A stretch of DNA of 64,000 nt. Source: Bacteroidaceae bacterium (GTDB taxonomy: Bacteria > Bacteroidota > Bacteroidia > Bacteroidales > Bacteroidaceae). Shown one piece after another: positions 10,165 to 19,681 of this stretch. The first letter of the stretch is position 1; the number at the start of each line of letters is the position of its first letter. The notes under the pieces were generated by a model that saw only the letters and a list, made by a program, of their open reading frames with translations, made no database searches and was not told where the DNA came from. Position numbers and translations under genes: made by a program. The stretch spans positions 62,001 through 126,000 of the forward strand of contig JAGCLA010000023.1 of assembly GCA_017647225.1 (NCBI GenBank), given 5' to 3'.

Positions 10165-10291
10165 TAACGAAGAACGAGGAAAGAGAAACGAAGAACGATT
10201 TTACTTTCGGCAATGAGATCAGCAACAGGTTGAAAGCTGCACTGCCGAAAGAAATTTTGTAGAACCAGGCACTACATTGTTTCTTCGTTTC
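10165..10291. repeat. Nested inverted repeats in the topA upstream region
   Basis: The gap 10098-10469 holds no gene. Besides the terminator it contains a 12-bp direct repeat (AACGAAGAACGA at 10166-10177 and 10187-10198), an outer inverted repeat (GAAACGAAGAA 10185-10195 with TTCTTCGTTTC 10281-10291) and an inner one (CTTTCGGCA 10204-10212 with TGCCGAAAG 10243-10251). Both pairs are perfect and could form one long interrupted hairpin. Function unknown. Confidence 0.6.
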
Positions 10292-10405
10292 ATTTTCAAA
10301 ATATTTTTTCTCCTAATTAAAATAATATATTATTTTATGGAAGGAGCCTTCTGAATCTTTTTTATTTTTTTCGTTTTTTTAATTTTAATATACGGGAAAC
10401 TTTTC

Positions 10406-10414
10406 TACTTTTGT
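10406..10414 (+). promoter_or_regulatory. -7 element of the probable topA promoter
   Basis: TACTTTTGT fits TAnnTTTGY, 55 nt before the topA ATG. The -33 position is AT-rich without a clean TTTG. Confidence 0.45.
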
Positions 10415-10469
10415 TGGCAAAATTTTGAAAAATCGTCATTTTAACGACAACAGAAACGGCTTTAGTGTC

Positions 10470-12794
10470 ATGCAGAAGAATTTAGTTATAGTTGAGTCAC
10501 CCGCCAAAGCAAAAACAATTGAAAAATTCCTTGGCAAGGATTACAAGGTATTGTCCAGTTACGGTCATATATGCGACTTGAAGAAAAAAGAGTTCAGCAT
10601 AAACACCAAAACCTTTGAACCGGAATATGAAATCCCGGAAGAGAAGGCTAAACTGGTAAGCACACTTAAAAGTGAGGTAAAGAAAGCCGACATGGTATGG
10701 TTGGCTTCCGATGAAGACCGCGAGGGAGAGGCTATCAGCTGGCACTTATATACTGTACTCGAACTAAAACCCGAGAACACAAAGCGCATTGTTTTCCATG
10801 AGATTACAAAGAACGCGATTCTCAACGCCATAGAGAACCCAAGAGAAATTGATACCAACCTTGTTTACGCACAGCAGGCACGTCGAGTGCTTGACCGTAT
10901 TGTAGGTTTCAAGCTGTCACCGGTACTATGGCGCAAGGTAAAGCCTGCATTGTCGGCAGGACGCGTACAGAGCGTAACTGTAAGACTCATTGTCGAACGC
11001 GAAAGAGAAATCAACAATTTCAATACAGAAAGCAGCTACCGCGTCACAGCAACATTCGAGTTGCCTAATGGTGCCGGAATGTTGAATACGGAACTTTCAA
11101 AACGCTTCAAGACCAAAGAGGAGGCCGAGAAGTTCCTGCAGTCGTGCGACAACGCCACATTCGTCATCGACGACGTAAGCACAAAGCCACAGAAGAGAGT
11201 TCCCGCAGCTCCGTTCACCACATCGACACTGCAACAGGAAGCCGCACGCAAGCTTGGATTTACCGTTTCACAGACCATGATGGTTGCACAACGACTATAT
11301 GAATCGGGATATATCACATATATGCGTACCGACTCTGTAAACCTCTCGTCGCTCTGCATAGGTTCATGCAAGAATGTCATCACAGAAACATATGGTGACA
11401 AATACCTTAAAAGCCGTAACTACTCGACAAATTCAAAAGGCGCACAGGAGGCACACGAGGCTATACGCCCTACATACATGTCAAATGCCACAATAGAAGG
11501 CACCGTTCCCGAGAAACGTCTTTATGAACTTATCTGGAAGCGTACAATTGCATCACAGATGGCTGATGCCGTTATAGAGAAGACAACCGTAAACATATCA
11601 ATAAGCGGACATAGCGAGAATTTCGTTGCTACCGGCGAGGTAACTGTGTTCGACGGTTTCCTACAGGTTTACCGCGAAAGCACCGACGACGAGAATTTGA
11701 GCGAAGCAATGGCTATACCGGCCGTACACAAAGGCGAGGTGTTGACAACAAAGGAGATTGTTGCCACAGAGCGTTTCACACAGCACCCTCCACGATACAC
11801 CGAAGCAAGCCTTGTACGCAAGCTTGAGGAACTCGGTATCGGACGTCCTTCGACCTATGCTCCTACCATAAGCACAATACAGCAAAGAGGATATGTCGAG
11901 AAAGGCAACAAGAACGGTACAACACGCAAATACAATATACTTACATTAAGCAACGGCAAGATAACAGCCAAGGAAGGCAAAGAGAATGTCGGTGCAGAGA
12001 AGGCAAAGTTGTTGCCGACCGATATAGGTATTGTTGTAAACGATTTCCTACTCGACTTCTTCCCAGAGATTATGGATTACAACTTCACCGCTACCGTTGA
12101 AAAGGATTTCGACGAAATTGCCGACGGTAAGCGCGTATGGTCAGAGCTGATATCGGACTTCTATAAGGATTTTGAGCCTAAGGTAGAAGATATAATTCTC
12201 ACAAAGAACGAGCATAAGGTTGGCGAGCGTGTTCTCGGCATAGACCCTGCAAGCGGCAAACCCGTATCGGTAAAGATTGGCCGTTTTGGTCCTATCGTAC
12301 AGATTGGCTCGGCCAACGATGAGGAGAAGCCACGCTTTGCACAGATGAAGCCGGGACAGACATTGGAAACAATTACCCTCGAAGAGGCTTTGGGCCTGTT
12401 CAGTCTTCCACGCACTTTGGGTGAGTTTAACGGAGAAACAATAACCATAGGTGCCGGCAAATTCGGTCCATATATAAAGTACGGCAACGCATACGTGACA
12501 TTGCCAAAGACACACGACCCTCTGACAATAAACCTCGAAGAGGCAACAGAACTTATTGAAGCGAAACGCAAGGCCGAAGCTGAACGCGTCATAAAGACCT
12601 TTGAGGAGAAGCCCGAGATGCAGGTGCTTAACGGACGATTCGGCCCATATATAGCTTTTGAAGGCAACAACTACAAGCTACCGAAGAACGTTGTTCCTGC
12701 AGAACTGACATTGGAAGAGTGCATCGACATTGTCAACAAGCAGAAAGAGGGTGGCAAGGCTCCAGCAAAAAGAAAATACACAAAGAAGAAATGA
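10470..12794 (+). CDS. topA: DNA topoisomerase I
   Basis: 774 residues. Type IA topoisomerase that relaxes negative supercoils by transient single-strand cleavage. Features: N-terminal Toprim domain (KNLVIVESPAKAKTIEKFLG and SDEDREGEAISWHLY), catalytic tyrosine in GYITYMRTDS (about residue 285), GRPSTYAPTISTIQQRGYV, and C-terminal repeats of the GRFGP(Y/I) type (IGRFGPIVQIG, GKFGPYIKYG, GRFGPYIAF) in place of the zinc fingers of the E. coli enzyme. Lysine-rich tail. The ATG at 10470 matches the family N-terminus; an upstream TTG would add 15 residues. Its TGA overlaps the aroK ATG. Confidence 0.97.
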   Translation: MQKNLVIVESPAKAKTIEKFLGKDYKVLSSYGHICDLKKKEFSINTKTFEPEYEIPEEKAKLVSTLKSEVKKADMVWLASDEDREGEAISWHLYTVLELKPENTKRIVFHEITKNAILNAIENPREIDTNLVYAQQARRVLDRIVGFKLSPVLWRKVKPALSAGRVQSVTVRLIVEREREINNFNTESSYRVTATFELPNGAGMLNTELSKRFKTKEEAEKFLQSCDNATFVIDDVSTKPQKRVPAAPFTTSTLQQEAARKLGFTVSQTMMVAQRLYESGYITYMRTDSVNLSSLCIGSCKNVITETYGDKYLKSRNYSTNSKGAQEAHEAIRPTYMSNATIEGTVPEKRLYELIWKRTIASQMADAVIEKTTVNISISGHSENFVATGEVTVFDGFLQVYRESTDDENLSEAMAIPAVHKGEVLTTKEIVATERFTQHPPRYTEASLVRKLEELGIGRPSTYAPTISTIQQRGYVEKGNKNGTTRKYNILTLSNGKITAKEGKENVGAEKAKLLPTDIGIVVNDFLLDFFPEIMDYNFTATVEKDFDEIADGKRVWSELISDFYKDFEPKVEDIILTKNEHKVGERVLGIDPASGKPVSVKIGRFGPIVQIGSANDEEKPRFAQMKPGQTLETITLEEALGLFSLPRTLGEFNGETITIGAGKFGPYIKYGNAYVTLPKTHDPLTINLEEATELIEAKRKAEAERVIKTFEEKPEMQVLNGRFGPYIAFEGNNYKLPKNVVPAELTLEECIDIVNKQKEGGKAPAKRKYTKKK

Positions 12795-13318
12795 CGCGCA
12801 TATTCCTCATAGGATACATGGGAGCCGGCAAGACCACGTTAGGACGTGCGCTTGCAAAGGAACTTGGAGTGGAATTCATTGACCTCGATAGCTACATCGA
12901 GAGCAGAATGTGCAAGAGCATTGCACAGATATTTGCCGAAAAGGGAGAAGAGGAATTCAGGAACATCGAGCGCCGCATGTTGCACGAAGCCGGAGAATTT
13001 GAGAATGTTGTAATATCAACAGGCGGTGGAACACCATGTTTCTTTGACAACATAGAATATATGAACAATCAAGGAACAACAGTTTTCCTTGATGTTCCCG
13101 TCGAAAGACTTTTTATAAGACTGAGCATTGCACGCAAGAAGCGTCCGCTCATAATGAACAAGAGCGACGAAGAACTACGCCTGTTCATTGCTGAACAGTT
13201 GGAAAAGAGATTACCGCATTACAGCAAAGCCTCACAGAAATTTGAGGCAGACAAACTTGAAGATGTAAAGCAGGTGGAGATGTCGGTAAAGAATTTCCTT
13301 AAACAGATAGAACTATAA
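12791..13318 (+). CDS. aroK: Shikimate kinase
   Basis: 175 residues, the usual length. Phosphorylates shikimate at the 3-hydroxyl in chorismate synthesis. Walker A GYMGAGKTTLG (residues about 8-18), shikimate-binding FIDLDSYIE and ISTGGGTPC, and the lid region KKRPLI are present. The start at 12791 forms an ATGA overlap with the topA stop, pointing to translational coupling. Cytoplasmic. Confidence 0.96.
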   Translation: MTRIFLIGYMGAGKTTLGRALAKELGVEFIDLDSYIESRMCKSIAQIFAEKGEEEFRNIERRMLHEAGEFENVVISTGGGTPCFFDNIEYMNNQGTTVFLDVPVERLFIRLSIARKKRPLIMNKSDEELRLFIAEQLEKRLPHYSKASQKFEADKLEDVKQVEMSVKNFLKQIEL

Positions 13319-13357
13319 TAATCATAGAATTACTAACAGTTTTTGAGCATAACAGAC

Positions 13358-15253
13358 ATGAGAAAATGGCGCATTGAGGACTCTGAGGAGTTGTACAACA
13401 TCAACGGTTGGGGAGCTTCTTATTTCAGTATCAATGAAAAAGGCAATATTGCCGTTACACCAAAGAAAGACGGTGTACAAGTTGATCTCAAGGAACTTAT
13501 GGACGAATTGCAGTTGCGCGACGTCGCAGCTCCTGTACTGATTCGTTTCCCGGACATTCTCGACAACAGAATCGAGAAGATTTCGGGTTGCTTCAAGATT
13601 GCGGCAGACGAATACAACTACAAGGGAGAAAGCTTTATCGTCTATCCTATCAAGGTCAATCAGATGCGTCCTGTCGTTGAGGAGATTACCAGTCATGGCA
13701 AGAAGTACAAAATTGGTCTTGAAGCCGGCTCTAAGCCCGAGTTGCACGCCGTCATAGCCATGAACACCGACAGCGACTCACTCATCATCTGCAACGGCTA
13801 CAAGGACGACAGCTACATTGAACTTGCATTGCTTGCACAGAAGATGGGCCGTCGCATATTCCTTGTTGTCGAAAAGCTCAACGAATTGAAGCGCATTGCC
13901 AAAATTGGCCGCCGACTCGGTGTGCGCCCGAACATCGGTATCCGCATCAAGCTTGCCTCTGAAGGCAGTGGCCGTTGGGAAGAGAGCGGTGGCGATGCAA
14001 GCAAGTTCGGATTGACATCGAGTGAACTTCTCGAAGCACTTGAGATTCTCGACAAATACGACATCAAGGATTGTCTGCGCCTGATACACTTCCATATCGG
14101 AAGCCAGGTCACACGCATCCGCCATATAAAGACCGCTTTACGTGAAGCCTCACAGTTCTATGTGCAGCTACACAAATTAGGATATAACATCGAGTTTACC
14201 GACATTGGCGGTGGTCTTGGTGTCGATTATGACGGCACACGTTCATCAAGCAGCGAAAGTAGTGTCAACTACTCTATTCAGGAGTATGTAAACGACGCCA
14301 TTTACACTATGGTCGATGCGGCCGACAAGAACAACATTCCACACCCGAACATCATTACAGAGAGTGGACGTTCGCTTTCGGCACACCACGCCGTTCTTGT
14401 CTTTGAGGTTCTTGAAACTGCGGCATTGCCACAGATGGACGAAGAATGGGAGGTTGCAGCCAACGACCACGACCTCGCAAAAGAGCTCTACAAGATATGG
14501 TGCGAGCTTGACCAGCGTACCATGCTCGAAGCATTGCACGATGCGCAGCAGATACGCGAAGAGGCACTTGAGTTGTTCAGTCATGGTATTGTTGACCTCA
14601 AGACACGCGCACAGATTGAGAGCATGTTCTGGAGCATAATACGTGAAATTCTCGCAATTGCCAAGAACATGAAGCACGTTCCTGACGATTTGAGAAAGTT
14701 GCCGAAACTCATTGCCGACAAATACTTCTGTAACTTCTCACTGTTCCAGAGCCTTCCCGACAGTTGGGGTATTGACCAGTTCTTCCCGATAATGCCGATA
14801 CACCGACTTGACGAACGCCCTGACCGCGACTGCACAATACAGGACATGACATGTGACAGCGACGGTAAGATTACCGATTTCATCAATTACAACACAAAGG
14901 CCGACTCGTTGAAAGTACACCGCATGAAATCGAACGAACCATACTATCTCGGTGTGTTCCTCGTTGGTGCATATCAGGAGATTCTTGGCGACATGCACAA
15001 CCTGTTCGGTGACACCAACGCCGTACACGTAAGCGTTGATGACAAGGGATATGAAATTGAGAAAATCATCGACGGAGAAACCATAGCCGACGTACTCGAT
15101 TATGTTCAGTTCGATGCACGCAAACTCGTACGCACACTTGAACGTTGGGTTACAAGCGCTGTCAAAGAGGGCAAGATTACACTCGAAGAAGGCAAGGAGT
15201 TCCTTTCAAACTACAGGTCGGGACTATACGGTTATACATACCTCGATTATTGA
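13358..15253 (+). CDS. speA: Biosynthetic arginine decarboxylase
   Basis: 631 residues, typical of the large PLP-dependent SpeA enzymes (fold type III, alanine-racemase-like barrel). Converts arginine to agmatine, the first step of the agmatine route to polyamines. The Schiff-base lysine lies in YPIKVNQ (about residue 98). Other signatures are GLEAGSKPEL, the phosphate-binding DIGGGLGVDYDGT, and ITESGRSLSAHHAVL. The ATG at 13358 is chosen over an upstream in-frame TTG. A strong terminator follows. Confidence 0.96.
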   Translation: MRKWRIEDSEELYNINGWGASYFSINEKGNIAVTPKKDGVQVDLKELMDELQLRDVAAPVLIRFPDILDNRIEKISGCFKIAADEYNYKGESFIVYPIKVNQMRPVVEEITSHGKKYKIGLEAGSKPELHAVIAMNTDSDSLIICNGYKDDSYIELALLAQKMGRRIFLVVEKLNELKRIAKIGRRLGVRPNIGIRIKLASEGSGRWEESGGDASKFGLTSSELLEALEILDKYDIKDCLRLIHFHIGSQVTRIRHIKTALREASQFYVQLHKLGYNIEFTDIGGGLGVDYDGTRSSSSESSVNYSIQEYVNDAIYTMVDAADKNNIPHPNIITESGRSLSAHHAVLVFEVLETAALPQMDEEWEVAANDHDLAKELYKIWCELDQRTMLEALHDAQQIREEALELFSHGIVDLKTRAQIESMFWSIIREILAIAKNMKHVPDDLRKLPKLIADKYFCNFSLFQSLPDSWGIDQFFPIMPIHRLDERPDRDCTIQDMTCDSDGKITDFINYNTKADSLKVHRMKSNEPYYLGVFLVGAYQEILGDMHNLFGDTNAVHVSVDDKGYEIEKIIDGETIADVLDYVQFDARKLVRTLERWVTSAVKEGKITLEEGKEFLSNYRSGLYGYTYLDY

Positions 15254-15273
15254 TTAAACAGACCAATAGCCAT

Positions 15274-15320
15274 GAAAGGTTGCTTGTGAGCCACTCACTG
15301 CAACCTTTCTTGTTGTTTTT
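15274..15320 (+). terminator. Rho-independent terminator after speA
   Basis: GAAAGGTTGC (15274-15283) pairs with GCAACCTTTC (15300-15309), with GTGAG/CTCAC inside, followed by TTGTTGTTTTT. Confidence 0.85.
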
Positions 15321-15325
15321 GCGCC

Positions 15326-16024
15326 ATGCACAAAAAAGAGTTCGTTCACCCCGTTTGGGGAGCAATCAAGGTTACCGTAAACAACCGGGCACGACGCATT
15401 ATAATGCGGGCGGGCGAAGGCGGCATACGCATAACTGTCCCCCCATTCGCAACGAACAGCGACATTGAGAGAGCCTTGGCCAAACATGGCGACAAGCTGA
15501 AACAGCTACAGACAAAAGAGAAAAGAATCATAGGCCCACAATTTACCGTTGGAAACGGGAATTTCAAGGTAAACATTGAGGAATACAACGGCTGCGGATT
15601 CATGTGGGTGCATAACGGAGCAGTCAAAACCCTTATGTGTCCGCAAGGCACTGAATATGAGAAAAGACAGGAGTGGCTACACAGAGCCATCAGGAACATT
15701 ATCACAGAGGAGGCAAAAAGAGTTTTGCCATCACGTCTGGCCACGCTTGCCGAGGAACATGGCTTGAAGTATAACCATTGTTCGGTACGCGACAGCCACA
15801 GCCGTTGGGGCAGCTGTAGCGGAAACGGCAATATAAGCCTCAGTATATACCTTGTTCTGCTACCCGATGAACTTATCGACTATGTCATACTGCACGAACT
15901 GTGCCATACCATTGAAATGAACCATAGCGAACGATTCTGGAACAGACTCGATATATTATGCAATGGCAGTTCAAAGGAGATTCGTCGCAAACTGAAGAAA
16001 TACTTCCCCGGAATTCAACGATGA
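15326..16024 (+). CDS. YgjP-like zinc metallopeptidase domain protein
   Basis: 232 residues. The zinc motif HELCHTIEMNHSERFW (HExxH plus a downstream His, about residues 193-208) and DSHSRWGSC are hallmarks of the YgjP/DUF45 (WLM/SprT-like) metallopeptidases. The N-terminal half (HPVWGAIKVTVNNRARRI) matches the usual lead-in of this family. Cytoplasmic; substrate not known for the family. It begins right after the speA terminator. Confidence 0.87.
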   Translation: MHKKEFVHPVWGAIKVTVNNRARRIIMRAGEGGIRITVPPFATNSDIERALAKHGDKLKQLQTKEKRIIGPQFTVGNGNFKVNIEEYNGCGFMWVHNGAVKTLMCPQGTEYEKRQEWLHRAIRNIITEEAKRVLPSRLATLAEEHGLKYNHCSVRDSHSRWGSCSGNGNISLSIYLVLLPDELIDYVILHELCHTIEMNHSERFWNRLDILCNGSSKEIRRKLKKYFPGIQR

Positions 16025-16049
16025 ATTATGTCGTTAAAAGCGGTTCAAA

Positions 16050-16082
16050 TTTGTTCAATTCGGAATTAAGTCGTAAATTTAC
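16050..16082 (+). promoter_or_regulatory. Promoter upstream of the GNAT-like gene
   Basis: TTTG (16050-16053), a 20-nt spacer, then TAAATTTAC (16074-16082; one mismatch to TAnnTTTGY). A start near 16089 argues that translation begins at the ATG at 16108, not at the ATG (16021) overlapping the previous stop. Confidence 0.5.
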
Positions 16083-16107
16083 ACGAACTTACAAACAGAA
16101 TATCCGA

Positions 16108-17238
16108 ATGTCAATAAAGATTGTAAAAGTCGAAAGCAAAAAGCAACTTAAAACGTTCATTCGCTTCAACTATGAGCTATACAAGGGAAACGAATATTTC
16201 GTTCCTGAACTATACGAAGACACCCTAAACACATTACACAAGGGACGTAATGCGGCCTTTGAATTCTGCGAAGCCGATTATTTCCTTGCATATCGCGACA
16301 ACAAGGTCGTTGGACGCATTGCCGCAATCATAAACAACCGCGCCAATGAGAAGTGGGGACACAAAACCGTACGTTTCGGCTGGGTCGACTTCATTGACGA
16401 CAAAGAGGTAGTCGATACCCTATTCAAGACTGTAGAAGAGTGGGGACGCGAACGTGGAATGACAGAGATTGAAGGCCCTCTCGGATTTACCGACATGGAC
16501 CCCGAAGGTATGCTTATAGAAGGCTTTGACCGTCTTGGCACAATGGCAACCATATACAACTACCCGTATTACCCCGAGCACATGCAGCGCATGGGTTACC
16601 TCAAAGGTGCAGAATGGATTGAGTTCCTGTTCACCGTACCCGAGCAGAGATGGGAAAAGGCAATTCGTGTATCGGCCATTGTAGAACGCAAGTACGAACT
16701 TAAAATTGTAAAGTGCAAGAGCCGTTCAGAGCTGGCAAAGCGATATGGTAAACAACTGTTCAAGCTTATCAACGAATGTTATTCCGAATTGCATGGATAT
16801 TCCGAACTGAGCGAAAAGCAGATTGAGCAATACATAAAGATGTACCTTCCTATAATCGACTTGCGTTTGGCATCGTTCGTGGTTGACAAAGATGACAACC
16901 TCATTGCCATTGGTGTAAGCATCTATTCGCTCTCCGAGGCTTTGCGTAAGGCAAAAGGCAAGATGTTCCCATTCGGCTGGTGGCACATGGCAAAGGCACT
17001 GTTCATTAAACAGCCCAAGAACCTCGATTTCCTGCTTGTTGCAGTCAAGCCAGAATATCAGAACAAGGGTGTATTTGCAATGATGTTCAATGATTTGTTG
17101 GGCAACTACATCGAAATGGGTATAAAGAACATCGAAAGCAATCCCGAGCTCGAAGACAACAAAAAGATATTAGCACAATGGGAGAGCTTCGACAAAGAGC
17201 AACACAAACGTCGCAGAACATTCAAGAAAGAACTTTAA
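16108..17238 (+). CDS. GNAT-like N-acetyltransferase family protein
   Basis: 376 residues. The N-terminal half carries a GNAT-like stretch (AYRDNKVVGRIAAIIN, about residue 58) and EIEGPLGFTDMDPEGMLIEG. The C-terminal half has a second GNAT-like unit with LLVAVKPEYQNKGVFAMMF, resembling the acetyl-CoA-binding Q/RxxGxG/A region. Conserved in Bacteroidota without a known substrate. Two starts are possible: 16021 (ATGA overlap with the previous stop, 29 more residues) or 16108. The latter is preferred because a promoter lies between them. Confidence 0.85.
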   Translation: MSIKIVKVESKKQLKTFIRFNYELYKGNEYFVPELYEDTLNTLHKGRNAAFEFCEADYFLAYRDNKVVGRIAAIINNRANEKWGHKTVRFGWVDFIDDKEVVDTLFKTVEEWGRERGMTEIEGPLGFTDMDPEGMLIEGFDRLGTMATIYNYPYYPEHMQRMGYLKGAEWIEFLFTVPEQRWEKAIRVSAIVERKYELKIVKCKSRSELAKRYGKQLFKLINECYSELHGYSELSEKQIEQYIKMYLPIIDLRLASFVVDKDDNLIAIGVSIYSLSEALRKAKGKMFPFGWWHMAKALFIKQPKNLDFLLVAVKPEYQNKGVFAMMFNDLLGNYIEMGIKNIESNPELEDNKKILAQWESFDKEQHKRRRTFKKEL

Positions 17239-17265
17239 TATTCAGAATTATAACAGAAATAGAAT

Positions 17266-19224
17266 ATGTCCGAAGATAAAGATTTGGAATTCAACGTAAA
17301 TCCCCAAGTAGATGCAGCCGCATACGGCGATGATTCAATACGCCACCTTAGCGACGTGGAACATATCCGTTTGCGCCCCGGTATGTATATCGGTAAGTTG
17401 GGCGACGGTTCACAGAGCGACGACGGTATATATGTGCTTCTCAAGGAGGTTGTTGACAACTGTATCGACGAGTTCAAGATGGGCTTTGGCAAACGTCTTG
17501 AAATTGACATAACAGACAAGCACACCGTTACCGTACGCGACTACGGACGCGGTATTCCTCAGGGTATGATGATTCAGGCCGTAAGCAAGCTGAACACCGG
17601 TGCAAAATACGACGACAAGGTTTTCAAGAAGTCGGTAGGATTGAACGGTGTGGGTTTGAAGGCTGTAAATGCCACAAGTACCCAATTTGAGGTGCGCAGT
17701 TACCGCGAAGGAGTTGTCCGCATAGCAAAGTTCGAGAAAGGCATACTTGTCAGCGACACAACAGAAAAGACAAACGACGAGAACGGTACATACATATCGT
17801 TCACACCCGATAACACCCTGTACCGCAACTACGAATACCGCGATTCATATATCGAGACACTATTGCGCAACTACACATACCTGAATACAGGTCTGGCAAT
17901 AATGTTCAATGGCAAACGCATTCTCTCACGTAACGGACTTGTGGATTTGCTCAGCGACCGCATGACCGCCGATGCACTCTACCCTATCATACACCTTAAG
18001 AGCGATGATATTGAGATTGCCTTTACTCATGCACAACAGTATGGTGAGGAGTATTACTCATTTGTCAACGGACAGCATACCTCACAGGGCGGAACACACC
18101 AGAGCGCGTTCAAGGAGCTTGTTGCGTTGACCATACACGACTTTTTCTCGGCAAAGAACTTTGAATACTGCGACATTCGCAACGGTATAGTTGCAGCTAT
18201 AGCCATCAACATTCAAGAGCCTGTATTCGAGAGCCAGACAAAGGTACGCCTCGGTTCAACAACAATAGCACCCGACCCGGGAAGCATGAGCGTGAAGAAA
18301 TTTATCAGCGACTTTGTAAAGGAAGAACTTGACAATTTCCTGCATAAGAACCCGGAGATAAGCGATGTGATATTCACAAAGATTATGGCATCGGAGAAGG
18401 AACGCAAGGAACTTGCCGGACTCACCAAGCAGGTACGCGAGAAAGCCAAGAAGGTCAATATCCACAACCGCAAGCTACGCGACTGTCGCATACACTACAA
18501 CGACACGAAGGGCGACCGCATGGACGAGAGCTGCATATTCATCACCGAGGGTGACTCGGCAAGCGGTTCTATCACAAAGAGCCGTGATGCCAACACACAG
18601 GCAGTGTTCAGCCTGCGCGGAAAGCCACTTAACTGTTTTGGATTGAGCCGCGCTGTCGTTTACCAGAACGAAGAGTTCAACCTACTGCAAGCCGCTCTTA
18701 ACATCGAGGACGGCCTCGAAGGATTGAGATACAACAAAGTGATTGTAGCCACCGATGCCGACGTTGACGGCATGCACATACGATTGCTGATGATAACATT
18801 CTTCCTGCAGTTCTTCCCCGAACTGATAAAGAAGGGACACGTATATATCTTGCAGACACCGCTTTTCCGCGTACGTAACAAGCGCAAAGTGGCACGTGGA
18901 AAGAAAGGCGCACAGGAGAAGAAAGAGCACAAGAGCGATTTCGAGACAATATACTGCTACAGCGATGAAGAGCGCATTGCAGCCATTGAGAAACTTTCTC
19001 CGAACCCCGAGATTACACGATTCAAGGGATTGGGAGAGATTTCACCCGATGAGTTCCGCAACTTCATTGGCCCCGACATGCGTCTGGAGCGCGTAGAGCT
19101 GCACAAGGACGACAAGGTCGAGGACCTGCTCAGCTATTATATGGGCAAGAACACCATGGAACGACAGAACTTCATCATCGACAACCTTGTTGTTGAAGAA
19201 GATAAAGCTAACGAAGAGGAATAA
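17266..19224 (+). CDS. parE: DNA topoisomerase IV subunit B (GyrB/ParE family)
   Basis: 652 residues. ATPase subunit of a type IIA topoisomerase. GHKL ATPase motifs ([34 protein letters not shown]), the transducer domain, Toprim motif ITEGDSASG (about residue 427) with [14 protein letters not shown], and a C-terminal KGLGEI..DEF block are all visible. Length and the short insertion pattern fit the second GyrB-like protein of Bacteroidales, called ParE, rather than full-length GyrB. No parC is visible directly downstream. Followed after 4 nt by coaD. Confidence 0.9.
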   Translation: MSEDKDLEFNVNPQVDAAAYGDDSIRHLSDVEHIRLRPGMYIGKLGDGSQSDDGIYVLLKEVVDNCIDEFKMGFGKRLEIDITDKHTVTVRDYGRGIPQGMMIQAVSKLNTGAKYDDKVFKKSVGLNGVGLKAVNATSTQFEVRSYREGVVRIAKFEKGILVSDTTEKTNDENGTYISFTPDNTLYRNYEYRDSYIETLLRNYTYLNTGLAIMFNGKRILSRNGLVDLLSDRMTADALYPIIHLKSDDIEIAFTHAQQYGEEYYSFVNGQHTSQGGTHQSAFKELVALTIHDFFSAKNFEYCDIRNGIVAAIAINIQEPVFESQTKVRLGSTTIAPDPGSMSVKKFISDFVKEELDNFLHKNPEISDVIFTKIMASEKERKELAGLTKQVREKAKKVNIHNRKLRDCRIHYNDTKGDRMDESCIFITEGDSASGSITKSRDANTQAVFSLRGKPLNCFGLSRAVVYQNEEFNLLQAALNIEDGLEGLRYNKVIVATDADVDGMHIRLLMITFFLQFFPELIKKGHVYILQTPLFRVRNKRKVARGKKGAQEKKEHKSDFETIYCYSDEERIAAIEKLSPNPEITRFKGLGEISPDEFRNFIGPDMRLERVELHKDDKVEDLLSYYMGKNTMERQNFIIDNLVVEEDKANEEE

Positions 19225-19228
19225 CGAC

Positions 19229-19669
19229 ATGACAAAGACAGCTCTTTTTGCAGGCTCATTCGACCCGTTCACCAAAGGACACTACGCTTTGCTGAAACGC
19301 GCATTGACAATGTTCGACAGAATAGTTGTAGGCATTGGTATAAATTCGGGAAAGAGATGCATGTTCTCCATTGAAGAACGCACAGCAATGATAGAAAAGG
19401 CTTTTGCAGGTGAACCACGTATCGAAGTAAAGGTTTACGACTGCCTCACAATGGATTTCGCAAAAGAGATTGGAGCCGATGTGCTATTGCGCGGAGTACG
19501 CAGCGTAAAGGATTTCGAGTATGAACGCGAAATTGCCGACATGAACTTACGCCTTGGCGGAATAGACACAGTATTGCTTATCAGCGAGCCCGAGCACTCT
19601 TCCATAAGCAGCAGCGTCGTACGCGAATTGATAACATACGGAAAAGATGTTTCCACACTACTACCATAA
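19229..19669 (+). CDS. coaD: Phosphopantetheine adenylyltransferase
   Basis: 146 residues. Penultimate step of coenzyme A synthesis: 4'-phosphopantetheine plus ATP gives dephospho-CoA. Nucleotidyltransferase motifs GSFDPFTKGH (near residue 9) and the C-terminal ISSSVVREL are present, with LLRGVRSVKDFEYE between. The family's usual T-I/V-GH is T-K-GH here. The start lies 4 nt after the parE stop, so translational coupling is likely. Confidence 0.95.
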   Translation: MTKTALFAGSFDPFTKGHYALLKRALTMFDRIVVGIGINSGKRCMFSIEERTAMIEKAFAGEPRIEVKVYDCLTMDFAKEIGADVLLRGVRSVKDFEYEREIADMNLRLGGIDTVLLISEPEHSSISSSVVRELITYGKDVSTLLP

Positions 19670-19681
19670 CAGCACAGAACT

